From positions 24,204,419 to 24,268,418 of the forward strand of contig JAQMRL010000003.1 of assembly GCA_035578175.1 (NCBI GenBank): a DNA stretch of 64,000 bases. The letters run 5' to 3'. Origin of the DNA: Catonia carolina. Its lineage: Eukaryota; Arthropoda; Insecta; Hemiptera; Achilidae. Position 1 is the stretch's first letter. The number at the start of each line of letters is the position of its first letter. The notes under the pieces were generated by a model. That model ran no database searches and was not told the DNA's origin. It was given only the letters and a program-made list of their open reading frames with translations. Positions 10,295 to 21,544 of this stretch are shown piece by piece. The translations under genes were made by a program, and so were the position numbers.

Positions 10295-11115
10295 CATACA
10301 AAAATTTCAAAAATTAACTTGTAAAATTGATCGGTCTACGTTTCTACCGGATTATTCCGGAAAATTTTTTGTTTTTCCGTCCAAATAAGTGAAAAAACGC
10401 CGGGAGGGGCTTACTTCACACTGGCCTCCCCCCGCTCAACTTTTTAAATTTTTTTTGGACTTCAGGGACAGACCTTCGTTTGTTTCGGATGGTCTCGCAA
10501 AATATTTTTTTAGTTCCTTTCAAGTAAGCGAGAAATCGAGAAGAACTGGGTGGTGCTAATGTCACTCTAATCCCCCTCGACTCAATATTTTAAAGTTTTT
10601 TACATAGATTGACAGCCCTTCGTTTGTTCCGGATCATTTCGCGAAAATTTCGTTTGTCCCGTTCAAATATGCTAGAAAATCAAAGAAAAATTTGGAGTGG
10701 CAAGTATAAGCCCATGCATTCAATACTTTTTGGTTTTTACTTTAAATGATAGCTCTCATTTGTTCTGGATTGTTCTGTAAATTGTTTTGTTTGGTCTGCC
10801 GAAATCAGCGAAAAAATCGTGAAAAACTTAGGAATGGTGGCGATACTCTAAGAAATTCAATTTAAACTTTATCGTTATCCCTATCGAGAGTCGTTCTGCT
10901 GTTTCGGAACGTTCCATAAATATTACGATTGTTAAGCTCATACTCGCGAGAAAATCGAGGTGAACTGGATGGTACAAACTTCACTTTAGGTCACCCACTC
11001 ATTAATATTTAAACTTTTTTGTCTAAATCGATGGCCCTTGTTTTTTCCGGGCATTTAAAAAAATGTCGTTTGTTCAGATGTTGTAAGAGAAAAAGGGAAA
11101 AAACTGAATGGGTGT
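10295..11115. repeat. Degenerate ~140-bp tandem array, about six units
   Basis: A recurrent block related to CCTTCGTTTGTTCCGG begins near 10336, 10474, 10618, 10754, 10889 and 11036, giving a period of 135-147 bp. Each is followed by an AAAATTT-GTTTG block, then a GCGAGAAAATCGA-like block about 50 bp on, then ACTGGGTGG-like sequence, and between units an AATATTTAAACTTTTT spacer. Units are diverged but collinear, as in an old minisatellite or satellite fragment. It lies directly after the B copy. Confidence 0.8.
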
Positions 11116-11625
11116 ACTTTATTCTACCCTTAACATTTTTTTTCTGAAATCTGTAATCTCTGTCCAGAATTTTATAATGAAAGAAAATCGGTCCAGAATA
11201 AATATTAAAATATGCCTACTTGGTTCATGTCTGTCTAGTAAAGTTTGCTATTTCCCGAATTTCTTAGTTTAATTTTATATCGCATTGTTTTTAAGCAAAA
11301 AACAAGGCTAATAATAATCTACTCCTAGTCCATTTTCCATTTTTTATATCTTAGAAAAAGTTTTTTCTCTTTAATGTTTTATTTACTTACTGTAAAACTG
11401 CTAAACCTAGTAATTGGGGCGACATATTACATGATACGAAATAGCATTATGGAAGTGTACTTGAACCATTTTGCAGTGAGAGTGGGCAAACAGCAAAATG
11501 CGCATTCTTTTTACACATCGTAAGCGTAATCAGGAAATATTTGATTGACAATTGTCAGGTGGTGTAATGTTAAAAAAAGCGTGAAATAACATGTTAAAAA
11601 TTCTTAAACAAATTTTTGTTTTGTT
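11116..11625. other. Stretch with no recognised feature
   Basis: AT-rich DNA following the tandem array. No gene, TIR pair or tRNA-like box was seen. Confidence 0.5.
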
Positions 11626-11968
11626 TTATCCCTAATGCGTGTAGGTTGCAATTTGTTCGATTGAGAACAATAAGCAACCCCATGACCCAATGATATGTAT
11701 GACGTTTAAATGAGCTGTAGTCTCGTACATACCCAGGCCGACCATTCCTGAGAGAGTATGGTTAATTGACCCCCAACCATCAAAGTACATTGGTAACCAC
11801 TGTCTAGTATTCAAATTCGTATAAAAGAACCAATTATACTATATACTAGGATTTAAACTAGGAACCTCCATCTCCGAAAATCAGCTGTCAGAAAAGCTGT
11901 CGAAAAGTTAGCTAAACAGCTGACTTGCGGCGACGACTTTTCTTCTAGACTAGACCAACCCGTTGGTT
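11626..11968 (-). repeat. SINE-C copy
   Basis: On the minus strand the order is a GGGTTGGTCTAGTCTAG A-box region, a palindromic CAGCTG-containing insert, GGTTCCTAGTTTAAATCC (B-box region), GAATACTAGACAGTGGTTACC, the TGATGGTTGGGGGTCAATT block, then GAACAAATTGCAACCTAC and an A-rich end. The palindromic spacer is expanded here by an extra CAGCTGTC-like segment. Other copies are at 13078, 19468, 28758, 31694, 34218 and 58668. Confidence 0.85.
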
Positions 11969-12490
11969 ACTAAACGAACGACGTAAACAAATTACTAAAG
12001 GATTTGTTCATGGATTCGTTGATAGTGGGTTTATGCCTAATTTGAAAAAAGAAACCAAAGCGGCGTGCGATGGACTCATGTATGGAAGGCGACAGCACGG
12101 CGGAGAACAACTCTTCAAAATTGCGTATAATATACGTTGTGTATACAATGCGTTTAGAAAGATATCCTGCCAGCCATAACAATAATTTAATCCTGACACT
12201 ACTATGCGCAGCACCGGTTTCCTTCCAGGATAGTTTGTCAACCCAAAAAATTGTCTATCGGAAAAGAGAGTTTTTTAATTCTATCAAAAAATATATAATT
12301 ATTTTTAATTTAATTGTATTACTTATATCAAATAATTTGCCGAATAATATTTATTTGAATGTTTAGTAAATTAGATTGTGAGTTTTGAAAGAATTGTAAT
12401 TCGATGATTAATAAAAATTTGTTTTTATTATTCTTTTAAACTTTTTTTCTTAACACAACACAATATTTATTTATAACTTGTTTTGTCTAT
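11969..12490. other. Stretch with no recognised feature
   Basis: An open frame runs across 12070-12366, but its composition follows local base bias and no domain is visible. Confidence 0.45.
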
Positions 12491-12497
12491 TTTCTTA

Positions 12498-12664
12498 ACC
12501 GGTGGACGCGAAATTGATAGCAGATGTGAAACTGACGTCCTTGTAAGAATATACATAATATACGTATATTTTTACATAGGGGCGTAGCGAGAGCACTCTG
12601 GTGAGAAACTCTCCAAGGTACGGTGTATAAAATAGTTTCAAAACACCGCCATTTCGCATCCGGT
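12498..12664. repeat. Possible short TIR element
   Basis: ACCGGTGGACGCGAAATTG at the left and an inverted ACCGGATGCGAAATGG-like right end suggest a ~167-bp inverted-repeat unit. The TSD is not clear, and the pairing could be coincidental. Confidence 0.3.
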
Positions 12665-12818
12665 ACCAAAATTTATTTATTTTTTTGTGTCTCTCTGAGT
12701 AACAATAAAATTCTTAAAAAATAAATATAGTTGCCCGAAACTATGTACTTTAGTTTAAAAAAATTACGTCCGAAAACCATGTCACAATAAATTTTTATTA
12801 AGTTTTTATTAAGGATTA

Positions 12819-12850
12819 CAATTTGGCGTCCGTATACGGACGCCAAATTG
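12819..12850. repeat. 32-bp perfect palindrome
   Basis: The left half CAATTTGGCGTCCGTA is the exact reverse complement of the right half, with no loop. The GGACGC core recurs in the flanks (12503 and 12889 regions). No function can be assigned. Confidence 0.9.
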
Positions 12851-12911
12851 CACTCGGACTCCAGATTGTTAGGAAATTGTCAATGTATGGACGCGAAAAT
12901 GATAGTAGTAC

Positions 12912-12937
12912 ATATATATATATATATATATATATAT
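12912..12937. repeat. (TA)n microsatellite
   Basis: Alternating A and T for about 26 bases. Confidence 0.95.
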
Positions 12938-13077
12938 GCCTCGTTGATTGCAAAAAGATTTGACAACAAAGTTTTGCAAGCTAAGGTTCAAAAGAGTGTT
13001 CAGATTGAGAACCGTATTGATTATTGTCAATACAGGGACAAATACAAATACATTATCAGACTTTAAGGAATATGTGA

Positions 13078-13438
13078 CCCACCGGGTTGGTCTAGAGGTA
13101 AAGTCGTCGCCAAAATCAGCTGTTTAACAGCTGATTTTCGGAGACGAAGATCAGCAGTTTGACAGCTGATTTTCGGAGACGAAGGTTCCTGGTTCAAATT
13201 CTAGTAAAGGTAAGTTACTTTTATACGGATTTGAATACTAGACAGTGGTTACCGGTGTACTTTGATGGTTGGGGTTCAATTAACCATACTCTCTCAGGAA
13301 TTGTCGGCCTGAGTCTGTACAAGACAACACCTCATTTACACGTCATACATATCATCCTCATCTCATTGGGTCACGGGGTTGCTTATTGTTCTGAATTGAA
13401 CAGATTGCAACGTACACATACCAGGAATTGAAAAAAAA
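13078..13438 (+). repeat. SINE-C, full-length copy with internal duplication
   Basis: Starts CCCACCGGGTTGGTCTAGAG, which contains an A-box-like TGGTCTAGAGG. GGTTCAAATTC near 13189 is the B box. Between them the block AGCTGATTTTCGGAGACGAA is present twice, stretching the A-to-B distance far beyond that of a tRNA. The body runs to a short A-rich end near 13438. It is the clearest reference copy in this orientation. Confidence 0.88.
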
Positions 13439-13647
13439 GGATTATGTGACAATATATAAAATGTAAAATCTTCTGTTTGTTATTGCTAAGCTTTAAATTT
13501 GATTTATCCTTATTTTGTAATAAATACCTGAACAACACGTTTGAAGATTGTTTTATTTCAATTTAATCAATAACTCATTCATAAAGTTACAGTTTTGTGT
13601 TTCTGAACTTTGAACTAATAACCCTGCTAAGATTATCATACTAAGAA

Positions 13648-14175
13648 CGAAAGATTTAGGCGGGTTGAGTTCTCGCTCGTGTATCCCTTCCACAACCTCC
13701 TGTGTACTCTTAAACTCCCCTTACGCTCTTTGCAGTCTTACAAGACGTACAATGTTTTTAAGAGTTAGATTAAATAAAAGTAGTTAATTCACTGTACTTT
13801 TTCATATACTATAGTTATTATTTATTATTATTTACTGCAGTTGGATAATATAATATTAATATAAATATAGCTTACAAAATATAATTTACATCTTGTTTTA
13901 AATTTCGTACGAAATATAAACTTTAAGGGTAATAAAACATACGAGCAGTAGTACTGTACAATCATATACAATAAGCTAATTTTTAAACACGAAAATAGAA
14001 AAATTTCAAATTTTCTTTGAACGCTTACGTCGCAAATATAATAAATTATCACAATAAGGTATAAGTTTCAAGTCAACAGGAGCAGTCAAAGAGGAGAAAT
14101 TGCTCGACTGGTGGGAATGGTGAAGTGAGGAAGTGGCGAAGTACACAGCAAAATCCCATCCGCCTAAATTTATCG
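13648..14175. mobile_element. Possible MITE bounded by GATTTAGGCGGG-type ends
   Basis: The left ACGAAAGATTTAGGCGGGTT and the inverted right CGATAAATTTAGGCGGATGG share about 14 of 18 positions and enclose ~525 bp of AT-rich non-coding DNA. No convincing TSD was found, so the call is tentative. Confidence 0.4.
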
Positions 14176-14419
14176 CGCTTATTGTAGCAAAAGTTATGAA
14201 TTTGCAACATTTTACAAGTTTACCATGCTAGTATTTAACACTTTGAAATTGTCACATGTAATACATATTATTGATGGCAATTTTGAAAATATTGTCATCT
14301 ATCATTTTGTTTTGTCCGTCCGTCCGCCGTCACACCCAGATGTCAGAAACTACTGGTTACTGGAATGGTTATCGGATTCGTATTCTTCACAAAACGTTAG
14401 CCGGTCTAAATTGGGTTTA

Positions 14420-14795
14420 AGTTTAAGTCTCGACCGGAAGTAGCCCAAAACCGGAGTCAAAAAATCAAAGTCGGAATTTGGAAACAAAAATCGTATTATT
14501 CGATTTCTCTTAAAGAGTAGATAAACAATTATCATCATTGTAGATAATAAATCATTAGGTTTGAAGTTCAGGTTTTTACCGAAGTGGATCAAAACCGGAA
14601 ATCAAGAAATGAAAGGCAGAAACTACAAGTGATACCAACAAACATTTGTATTTTACAGAAAAAGTTGGTAGGCCTGGATTGGATTTGAAGTTCCGGTTTT
14701 GACCGGAAGTGGTCCAAAACTGGAAGTCAAAAAATTAAAGTTTGAATTTGGAAATAAAAATAGTGTCATTCGATTCCTCATAAAGAGTAGATACA
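14420..14795. repeat. Degenerate ~130-bp tandem repeat, about three units
   Basis: Units begin near 14425, 14561 and 14690 with a GAAGTTCCGGTTTTGACCGG-like block, then GTCCAAAACCGGAAGTCAA. The first and third also share TTGGAAATAAAAAT, CATTCGATTCCTC and AAAGAGTAGATA. The middle unit is shorter and has diverged more. Confidence 0.75.
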
Positions 14796-14934
14796 GAAAT
14801 CACTAATGGTTTTTGTCATAACTCAAAGGTTAGCCTTTTTAAAAAATTGCCATCACCCATGAGTCGCGTCGTCTCATGAAATATTTTTTTTACGGTTCTA
14901 ATTTTTACGAATACTTATTTTACTGTATTATTTT

Positions 14935-15300
14935 GACTTGTTGGTTAGGTCAACAGCCGCAAAGCTGGTTTGAACCTTTAGATTTTTTACTAAGTAAAAA
15001 GCCAGGCCCTAAGCATGTCAGGCCCTCCGAAAAGCACCCACTTTCCACCCTGCAGATGACAGGTTCGCTTCATTCACCTCAGGGTCTGACTGTATATTGA
15101 AATTCATTACTCTCAGAGGAGATAACTACTCTGATTAGTGTCATTTACAACTCTTACTCGTCCTTAAATAGTTCAGTCATATAATTGGCTGACTATGTGA
15201 TAAGAAACAGAACTAGTTTTTGTAGCCCTGGAACCAATAGATCGAGTGCAATTAATCTAACACTTCACCTGCCCGTTATGGGCATTATATTTTGACTTGT
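14935..15300 (-). repeat. Repeat family B, inverted copy with internal deletion
   Basis: Minus-strand order matches the B long form: GCCCATAACGGGCAGGTGAA, GTTCCAGGGCTACAAAAAC, a CAGACCCTGAGGTGAAT block and GTTCAAACCAGC. The GAGGAAGGC/CACCTCACTCC block present in other copies is missing here. Confidence 0.8.
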
Positions 15301-15330
15301 CAAGTAAATAATGTATATATTATTTTATGT

Positions 15331-15407
15331 GACAATAAAGTTTATTTATTTATTTAGTACCCTTTGGTTTGTTATCTAGCAATCTACCACTATGCTACCG
15401 AGGCGGC
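15331..15407 (-). repeat. SINE-A fragment: head joined to tail
   Basis: On the minus strand GCCTCGGTAGCATAGTGGTA is the SINE-A head. It is followed after a short link by CTAAATAAATAAATAAA, the SINE-A tail seen at 28446-28470. The B-box region and body are deleted. Confidence 0.6.
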
Positions 15408-15409
15408 TT

Positions 15410-15896
15410 TTGATATTTTATTTATTAATTTTACAGATAATAAAAAAATAAGTGAATGAAATCTTATAAAGTTTAGTTATAATCAGTAAGAAGCCTCTGT
15501 TCAAATTAAAGATGTGTGTGAGCGTAAGGCTTTAGGCGTAACAGTACATTGATTAGTTAAAAGAAAACACATAGTCTAGGCATGTTGTAGTAATGTGACA
15601 ACATCAGCTTCTCTTGCTGCTTTAAATTTAATCAGTTTGTTTTTCATTTGTGTTAAATTCACTATTCACATTAGCTTTTAAATTGAACCAAAATATATTT
15701 TATAAAAAAAGGGAGAAACAAAAATTAAGTAACCCTGTTTATTTTACTCCAGATTTTCTTGTTTTAATATATAAGATTGAACGTTGAGTATCATAAAGTC
15801 AAGGCCGAAATAAAATTTTAATAAAAAGAATCCTTTTTAATTAAAAAAAATAAATAGATTTTTTGGATAATTCTATGGGGGTAATTGCTGTTTTTG
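15410..15896. other. Stretch with no recognised feature
   Basis: AT-rich, with no coding frame, repeat ends or tRNA-like boxes identified. Confidence 0.5.
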
Positions 15897-16283
15897 TCCA
15901 TAACAGGCAGATGGAGTGTTAAATTATTTTCACTTGATCTGCTAGTTCCAGGGCTACAAAAACTAATTCTGTTTCGTATTACATAGTCAGCCAATTATAT
16001 GACTGAACTTTTTAAGAAGAAGAGGTAGAAGTGTAAAAGATACTAGTCAGAGTTACCGCTTCTGAGAGTAATGAATTTTATAACACAGTCAGACTCTGTG
16101 GTGAATGAAGTGAAGGTGTCATTTGCAGGGTGAAGAGAAGACGCTTTTCAGACGGCTGTGAATGTTGTTAAACATACTTTTCTACTCAGTGAGGAAGACA
16201 GTTGTAAACCACGTGACTCCTCGTTTTAATTATTAAAGCCAATAGAGGTTCAAACCAGCCTTTCGACTAATGACCGAAACAAT
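15897..16283 (+). repeat. Repeat family B, long form
   Basis: Collinear with 9903-10277: CCATAACAGGCAGATGGAG, GTTCCAGGGCTACAAAAACT, AAGAAGAGGTAGAAGTGTAA, CAGACTCTGTGGTGAATGAA, GAGGAAGACAGTTGTAAACC, GTTCAAACCAGCC. It lies about 600 bp from the inverted copy at 14935. Confidence 0.85.
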
Positions 16284-16554
16284 AACTGTTGTTTAAAATT
16301 TTTTATTACAGTTTTCTGATAATATTTGCTACATTTTAATTTTAAAATAATTAAATTAAAAAATTTAAATTTGGATGGACTTATATGAGTCTCAAAATAT
16401 TTAAACTAAAGTTTACCTTTCGTTAGTTGTTAAAACTCGTTAGAGGAGTTTGCCCAAAACTAAATAGTTTCAATTCGTTTCTGCGCCATAGGATTAAATA
16501 TTTGGTTTTATCTAAGAAATACAAATTTTAGCTAAGAAATTTAGCTGAAAAAAT

Positions 16555-16925
16555 GCAAGGTTAAAGTTTTATAAGACGCTGCTAGTTCCAGCCTTGACAT
16601 ACGGCAGTGAAGCTTGAGCGATAAGGAGAAGAGAGGAACGAAACATCCAAACTGCAGAAATGAAATTCTTAAGGTCTGTCAAGGGTTGTACAAGACTAGA
16701 CAGGATCAGAAATGAAGATATAAGGAAAGGAATTTTTCTATTCAACGAAAAAATAAAATATCGTGCCCAATTGGACGATCATTTAAAATAATAGAATACC
16801 AGAAAGCCGTTTGCCTAGTTTAGCTAAAAGAAACAAACCAGTAGGATGAAGAAATATTGGCAGGCTCAAGAAAAGATGGGTGCCAAAACAGGTAGAAATG
16901 TATAACCCGTGAAGAGAAGAAAAAT
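16555..16925 (+). pseudogene. RTE-like ORF2 C-terminal remnant
   Basis: The plus strand reads VPALTYGSEA, a stop, then AIRRREERNIQTAEMKFLR, SVKGCTRLDRIRNEDIRKE, then frameshifted sequence. This matches the thumb and C-terminus of RTE-C (LAYGSEAWV, then IQAAEMKFLRHIKGCTRED). Stops and shifts make it inactive. Confidence 0.75.
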
Positions 16926-18795
16926 ATATTAGCTCTACGATGAGGTATATTTAAAAACAAAATAACTTTTTGTATTTTTTCGTTCGCTGACATAATGACC
17001 GAGGTGTTACCATGGTTTGGTTTCCGAATTTTTTTGTTTTTCGGTTGACTATTAAGAATATTACTGTTAACACAGATGAGTGATAGAAATATGCCAGTTG
17101 CTTGGTGATGTAAGCGTGAGTGATTTCAGACTGATTCTCCAAAAAAGTGATTTTTTTACATTAAAGGCAATCACTTTTCTTAGAAACGGATGGACCTACT
17201 TGATTTATTTTCTACGTAGACTTTTACAACTTAATAGTAATTAACTGACTGATCCACTATTATCGTCAGCATAAAGTGAAAATTGCTCGTAAGGGAAAAT
17301 TAAGTGTTTGCCGTATCAAATAAAAATTTGTAATTTGGTATTTTTTTAATAAAACTATTTTATTGATTTTAACAAAATTAGTATTTGATAAACTATAATT
17401 TTTTAAAAAGTGCATCAATTTTACCTCTGTAGGTCTAGTAGATTTTAAAATATTGGTACCGGTAAAACCTAAAACGGCCACGTAACTTCACTTAAATTTT
17501 TTGTATGTGTTTTACGTAGCAATATTCACTTAAATTTTAAGCGCAAAGTAAAATGACGAAGCAGAATTTTAAATGTAATGGGCAGGAACTTAGTGATTTA
17601 ATAAAATATAGTAAGTAACTTTTATACAAGTAAGTAACTAAGTAAGTAAGTAACTTTTAGTAAGTAACTATTATACACCCTTTTTTTGAAGCGCATAAAT
17701 GTAGGTTATTGGCAAGATTAAATTTCCTATTAATTTATATTTTGTGGAAATGCAGCAAAGTAATTTAAATACGAGTTTAAATAGGACAAAATTATTTTCT
17801 TTTAAATTTCAGGGTTGTTTGTGTACAAAAATATTTTTGTTTTTCTTATTTAAACAGTGGCAATCACGATATGCTTGAATACTTAAGAAACACGGCGATG
17901 TGATTCCCGCAATGCAGTGTAAAACAATTGAACTGGAATTACAGTTTCTAAGTGTATTGTAATAAGAGTACGGTATTAAAATACTGTATTGCTGTAAAAT
18001 ATTATAAAATAACATACTCATGCAACTATTTTAGTTTATCAGGAAACATTTTTAAAACCTTATTTTTATAAAGTTACTTGTATTTTAAAAATATAGTTTC
18101 GTTTTTCATGTATAAACTATAGATTTTCATGTATAATAGATTAGATTTTTATCTTCTATGTACGTTTTGTTAGATTAAGTTTAAATTAATAGTATTATGT
18201 ACTTTAAAGAAACATATTTTGTATTTTTTTACAATATTCTTACTTTACTGAATAACTATTTACCCTCTACTGTCTCTTGTTTTTCTAATTATTAATTATT
18301 ATTTGTAGTTTCTGCTAAACTACTGCATTGTACGTAACGGTTGGTCGTGACTCATTTGTTGTTGTACGTTAACAAAACAAGCTTTTTTATTTTAAGCTAT
18401 ATTTGATTATAATTACTTTTATTATGATTGCATCAACATTTTTAGTTTCTAGTGACCCAATTACAAAACATAAACAAGTAGCGCAGAATTAATTTCAATA
18501 ACGTACATAATGATTTACAACGTATAACGATTGTATTAGATTTTCTACAGTATTCTACATGAATTACAATTTTTAATTTTGAAATTGATTTTGAATATTT
18601 AAAAATTTCATAAATTTTAGTTTTTGTTTGGTTCGTGTCATAAACGCAACCTTTGTAAGTGTTCAATAAGTGACATTGTCATCGTATAGAGTTCAAAGCT
18701 ATATTCAAACCAGTAGAGCATGTATGCATGTTTTGTTCTAAAAATAAAAATCAACAAAATAAATAAAAACTCAATAAATAATAAACTGTTAATAT
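16926..18795. other. Long AT-rich stretch without supportable features
   Basis: Contains a TAAGTAAC-type short tandem repeat at about 17615-17670. Short open frames here mirror base composition only. Confidence 0.5.
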
Positions 18796-18799
18796 AAAA

Positions 18800-19200
18800 A
18801 TCAATTCAAAGAAGTCTTCAGAAATTCAGAACCTCTAGCAGACCAGATGAGGAAAAAGAGAATTTCTTTCTTTAACCAACTCTTGAGGAGTGACTCCGCC
18901 AAAATCTCCACGCAAATAATCAATTATTTCCTAAGAAAAAAATCTCAGGCCCACTGAATCAAAGAAATTGAACAGGACATGAACGAAATTAAAATCTTAC
19001 TTTAAGACCTAAAAAGGAATTCCGGAATTTACGACAAACTGAACAACACAAGACTTGAACAGAAGAGACTGACCAAACGACAGAAAATCGTGTATTCCGC
19101 CGAAGAACGCCAGAAGAGATCAGAAAAATTGAAGGCGTATTGGAGAAGAATCAAGGAAACAAACATCAGTGAAAGTACTCCAAAACAAAAATTAAAATAA
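18800..19200 (+). pseudogene. Non-LTR ORF2 C-terminal module ending in a YSAEERQKRSEKLK motif
   Basis: One plus frame reads RISFFNQLLRSDSAKISTQI, then INYFLRKKSQAH, a stop, then IKEIEQDMNEIKI, and ends with RQKIVYSAEERQKRSEKLKA followed by YWRRIKE. Two stops sit where Trp or Gln would be expected. The terminal W/Y-S-E-E-R-x-K-x-S-E-x-x-K-x-x-W pattern recurs at 48300-48480 and 44888-45112. The order resembles the ends of RTE-related polyproteins. Confidence 0.55.
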
Positions 19201-19467
19201 GATGTTTTTTTCTTTAATAAACTTGTAAAGTCCTATGTGGCTTAAAAAATCATTCCTCAAACCAATCTGAACGTATTTGATCAAATTATGAAGCGCAGAA
19301 AACCGTTCAAACACGACATCCGGCAAAGGTTTCAATAAAAATTATTAAGAACAATAACAGCATCACCTTGGTGCATAAAAAAACAGATTACTACACACAT
19401 ATTTAAACAATCATTTAATTAAATCCATATATTCTAAGAATATAAACTCGCTAACAAAATGTGTTTT

Positions 19468-20133
19468 TGTAATTCCTAATGTGTGTAGTACGTTACAATC
19501 TGTTCAATTCAGAACAATAAGCAATTCCATTACTTAATAGGATGAGGAGATGAATATGACGTGGAAATGAGGTGTAGTCTTATACAGATCCAGGCCGACC
19601 ATTCCTGGGAGACTATGGTTAATTGAACCCTAACCATCAAAGTACATCGGTAACCACTGTCTGATATTTAAATCCGTACAAAAGTATAGTTACTTTTGTA
19701 CGCCCTTACTGTAGTCTATTCACTGAATGTGGAGACACGCGTAAACAAATGGATCACGTGATAGCTGTTAATTTAACGTATAACCAAGGTCATTATGCAC
19801 CTTCTAACGCCAGTCTTCGTTGCATTATCCCTAGCTTAATATACAGTTTGAGTTATTTTTAATGACATAGATCATGAAAATGTGTTAAATTTTTAGAAGG
19901 AAAGAAATGAATTATTTTTACGTAAGCGTGGTTCATTATCTAATAGCCGGCGTCAGTTAGGCCATCGGCAGTACTAACATCACGTGAACAACGCTGAAGT
20001 TTGTTGATGCATATCTCTAGACTCGGTGAATTCAGTATAGAATTTGAACCAGTAACCTTCGTCTCCGAAAATCAGCTGTTAAACAGCTGATTCGTGGCGA
20101 CGACTTTACCTCTAGACCAACCCGGTGGGTCTA
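19468..20133 (-). repeat. SINE-C copy interrupted by MITE D
   Basis: The 3' part (19468-19710) and the 5' tRNA-like head (20038-20133, ending in ACCAACCCGGTGGGTC on the plus strand) are collinear with other SINE-C copies once 19714-20035 is removed. The interruption falls at a TA within the TTTACTAGGATTT region just downstream of the B box. Confidence 0.85.
19714..20035. mobile_element. MITE D, copy 1 (Tc1/mariner-like)
   Basis: TA precedes and follows the unit. The left end GTCTATTCACTGAATGTGG and the inverted right end CTGAATTCACCGAGTCTAGA are imperfect TIRs with AGACACGCGTAAACAAAT just inside one arm. Copy 2 (32728-33078) is the same sequence in the opposite orientation. It has no coding capacity, so it needs a transposase in trans. 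Confidence 0.8.
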
Positions 20134-20160
20134 CGAAATATATTAGGATTAATTTTTTAA

Positions 20161-20825
20161 CCCTTTGAGTGCCGCGCCTTGTAGTGGAGAATTGGTGAAA
20201 AATGCCAGGTCAAAAGCAAGCTAATGACACTATTCCCTTAAAAAATTAATTTCATCAAAATTAATACGGATATTAGCTTAATATTTTACCGAAATTAACA
20301 GAGAACCTTACTCTATAAATAGCACAGTTTAAAAAATGTATTCATTGATAATTTATTTCTATTTACTAAAATATCTTTATTCCTTTGCCCGAATTTGATG
20401 TTCATGTAATATTCTTCATCCAGTAGGTATTAAACTAAAAATATTTTTATTAACACGAGGTATTTCATTTTACAGACAATTTGGGTCTGATTAAATTGAA
20501 GTATAACACAAAATTATTTAAAATACTATAAATATATTATAAAAACGACGAAGCCACCATTTGACGCGTTTGTTTACAAAAACGTACGCAAACTATAAAC
20601 TCTTTGTAAAACAGATGTAACTAAATGATAGCAAAATTTATTGACATAAAATGAAAGTTCATATTATTTACAATAATAATAAAGCCAACATTCAACCCAA
20701 TCTACCAGTGTGTAAGGAAGTTATAGCCATTTACGCAACAGTTTCCTGACGTCCGATGTGATCGGGTCTGGCATTTTTTAGAAGACCCTCATATCCGAAA
20801 AAATCGGACTTTGGCATTCAAAGGG
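20161..20825. mobile_element. piggyBac-like MITE
   Basis: TTAA at 20157-20160 and 20826-20829 flanks ends CCCTTTGAGTGCC and, inverted, CCCTTTGAATGCC (12 of 13). TTAA targets and CCCTTT-type termini define piggyBac-superfamily elements. The 665 bp contain no transposase frame. It begins 27 bp beyond the SINE-C head. Confidence 0.85.
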
Positions 20826-20829
20826 TTAA

Positions 20830-21480
20830 TCGAATTTTTAATTTCTATTGACGTGTGGAATTTGCTCAGAAAGTTCCGGTAATACCTCTTGAATCACCTT
20901 GTTTGTAAACAAAGAACTTGGGATCGATATTGCATTGATGTATTACTATATTTTAAAACAATATAAAATAATTATTTCGACACAAAATATCTATTCCAAG
21001 GTTTCACTGAATCTAAATTAAAAGGGATTTTCTTTGGTGGGATAGAATTTATTATACGGACGTAATACAATCGTGGAAAATATAGATTTCGATTTTCAGA
21101 CCAGTCACCTAGTGAGGCGTACAATTTTCAACTGAACTTAATTAAGGTTGTGAAGCATTTAAACCCATTATTGGGTTTCGTCCAATTGTACTCTTCGCTC
21201 CTACAATCTTCCTACCATGTGATGCATTATTTTCTATTCATCTTGTATTAATTAGATTTCCGCATCTATTCTCATTCTATATATTTTTTTAATTCCATCT
21301 TTTCAATTAAATTCGTATTTCTCAATTAAATTTTAAAAGATGATTTTTGTAAACCTTTACTGTAATATTACAGTATTCCGTTAGGCAACTAATTTTCTCT
21401 ATCTTAACAATAAAAGAAGAATCTGAAATTGTTAATACTAAATTTGAAAAGAATGTGCCTGCTTTTTACTCTTTATCAAG
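20830..21480. other. Stretch with no recognised feature
   Basis: AT-rich DNA without paired ends or protein-like frames. Confidence 0.5.
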
Positions 21481-21544
21481 AACTAGCATGCCCTGCGCGG
21501 CTTCGCACGCGAAACATATGTAATCGACATTTTTTTAAATAATT

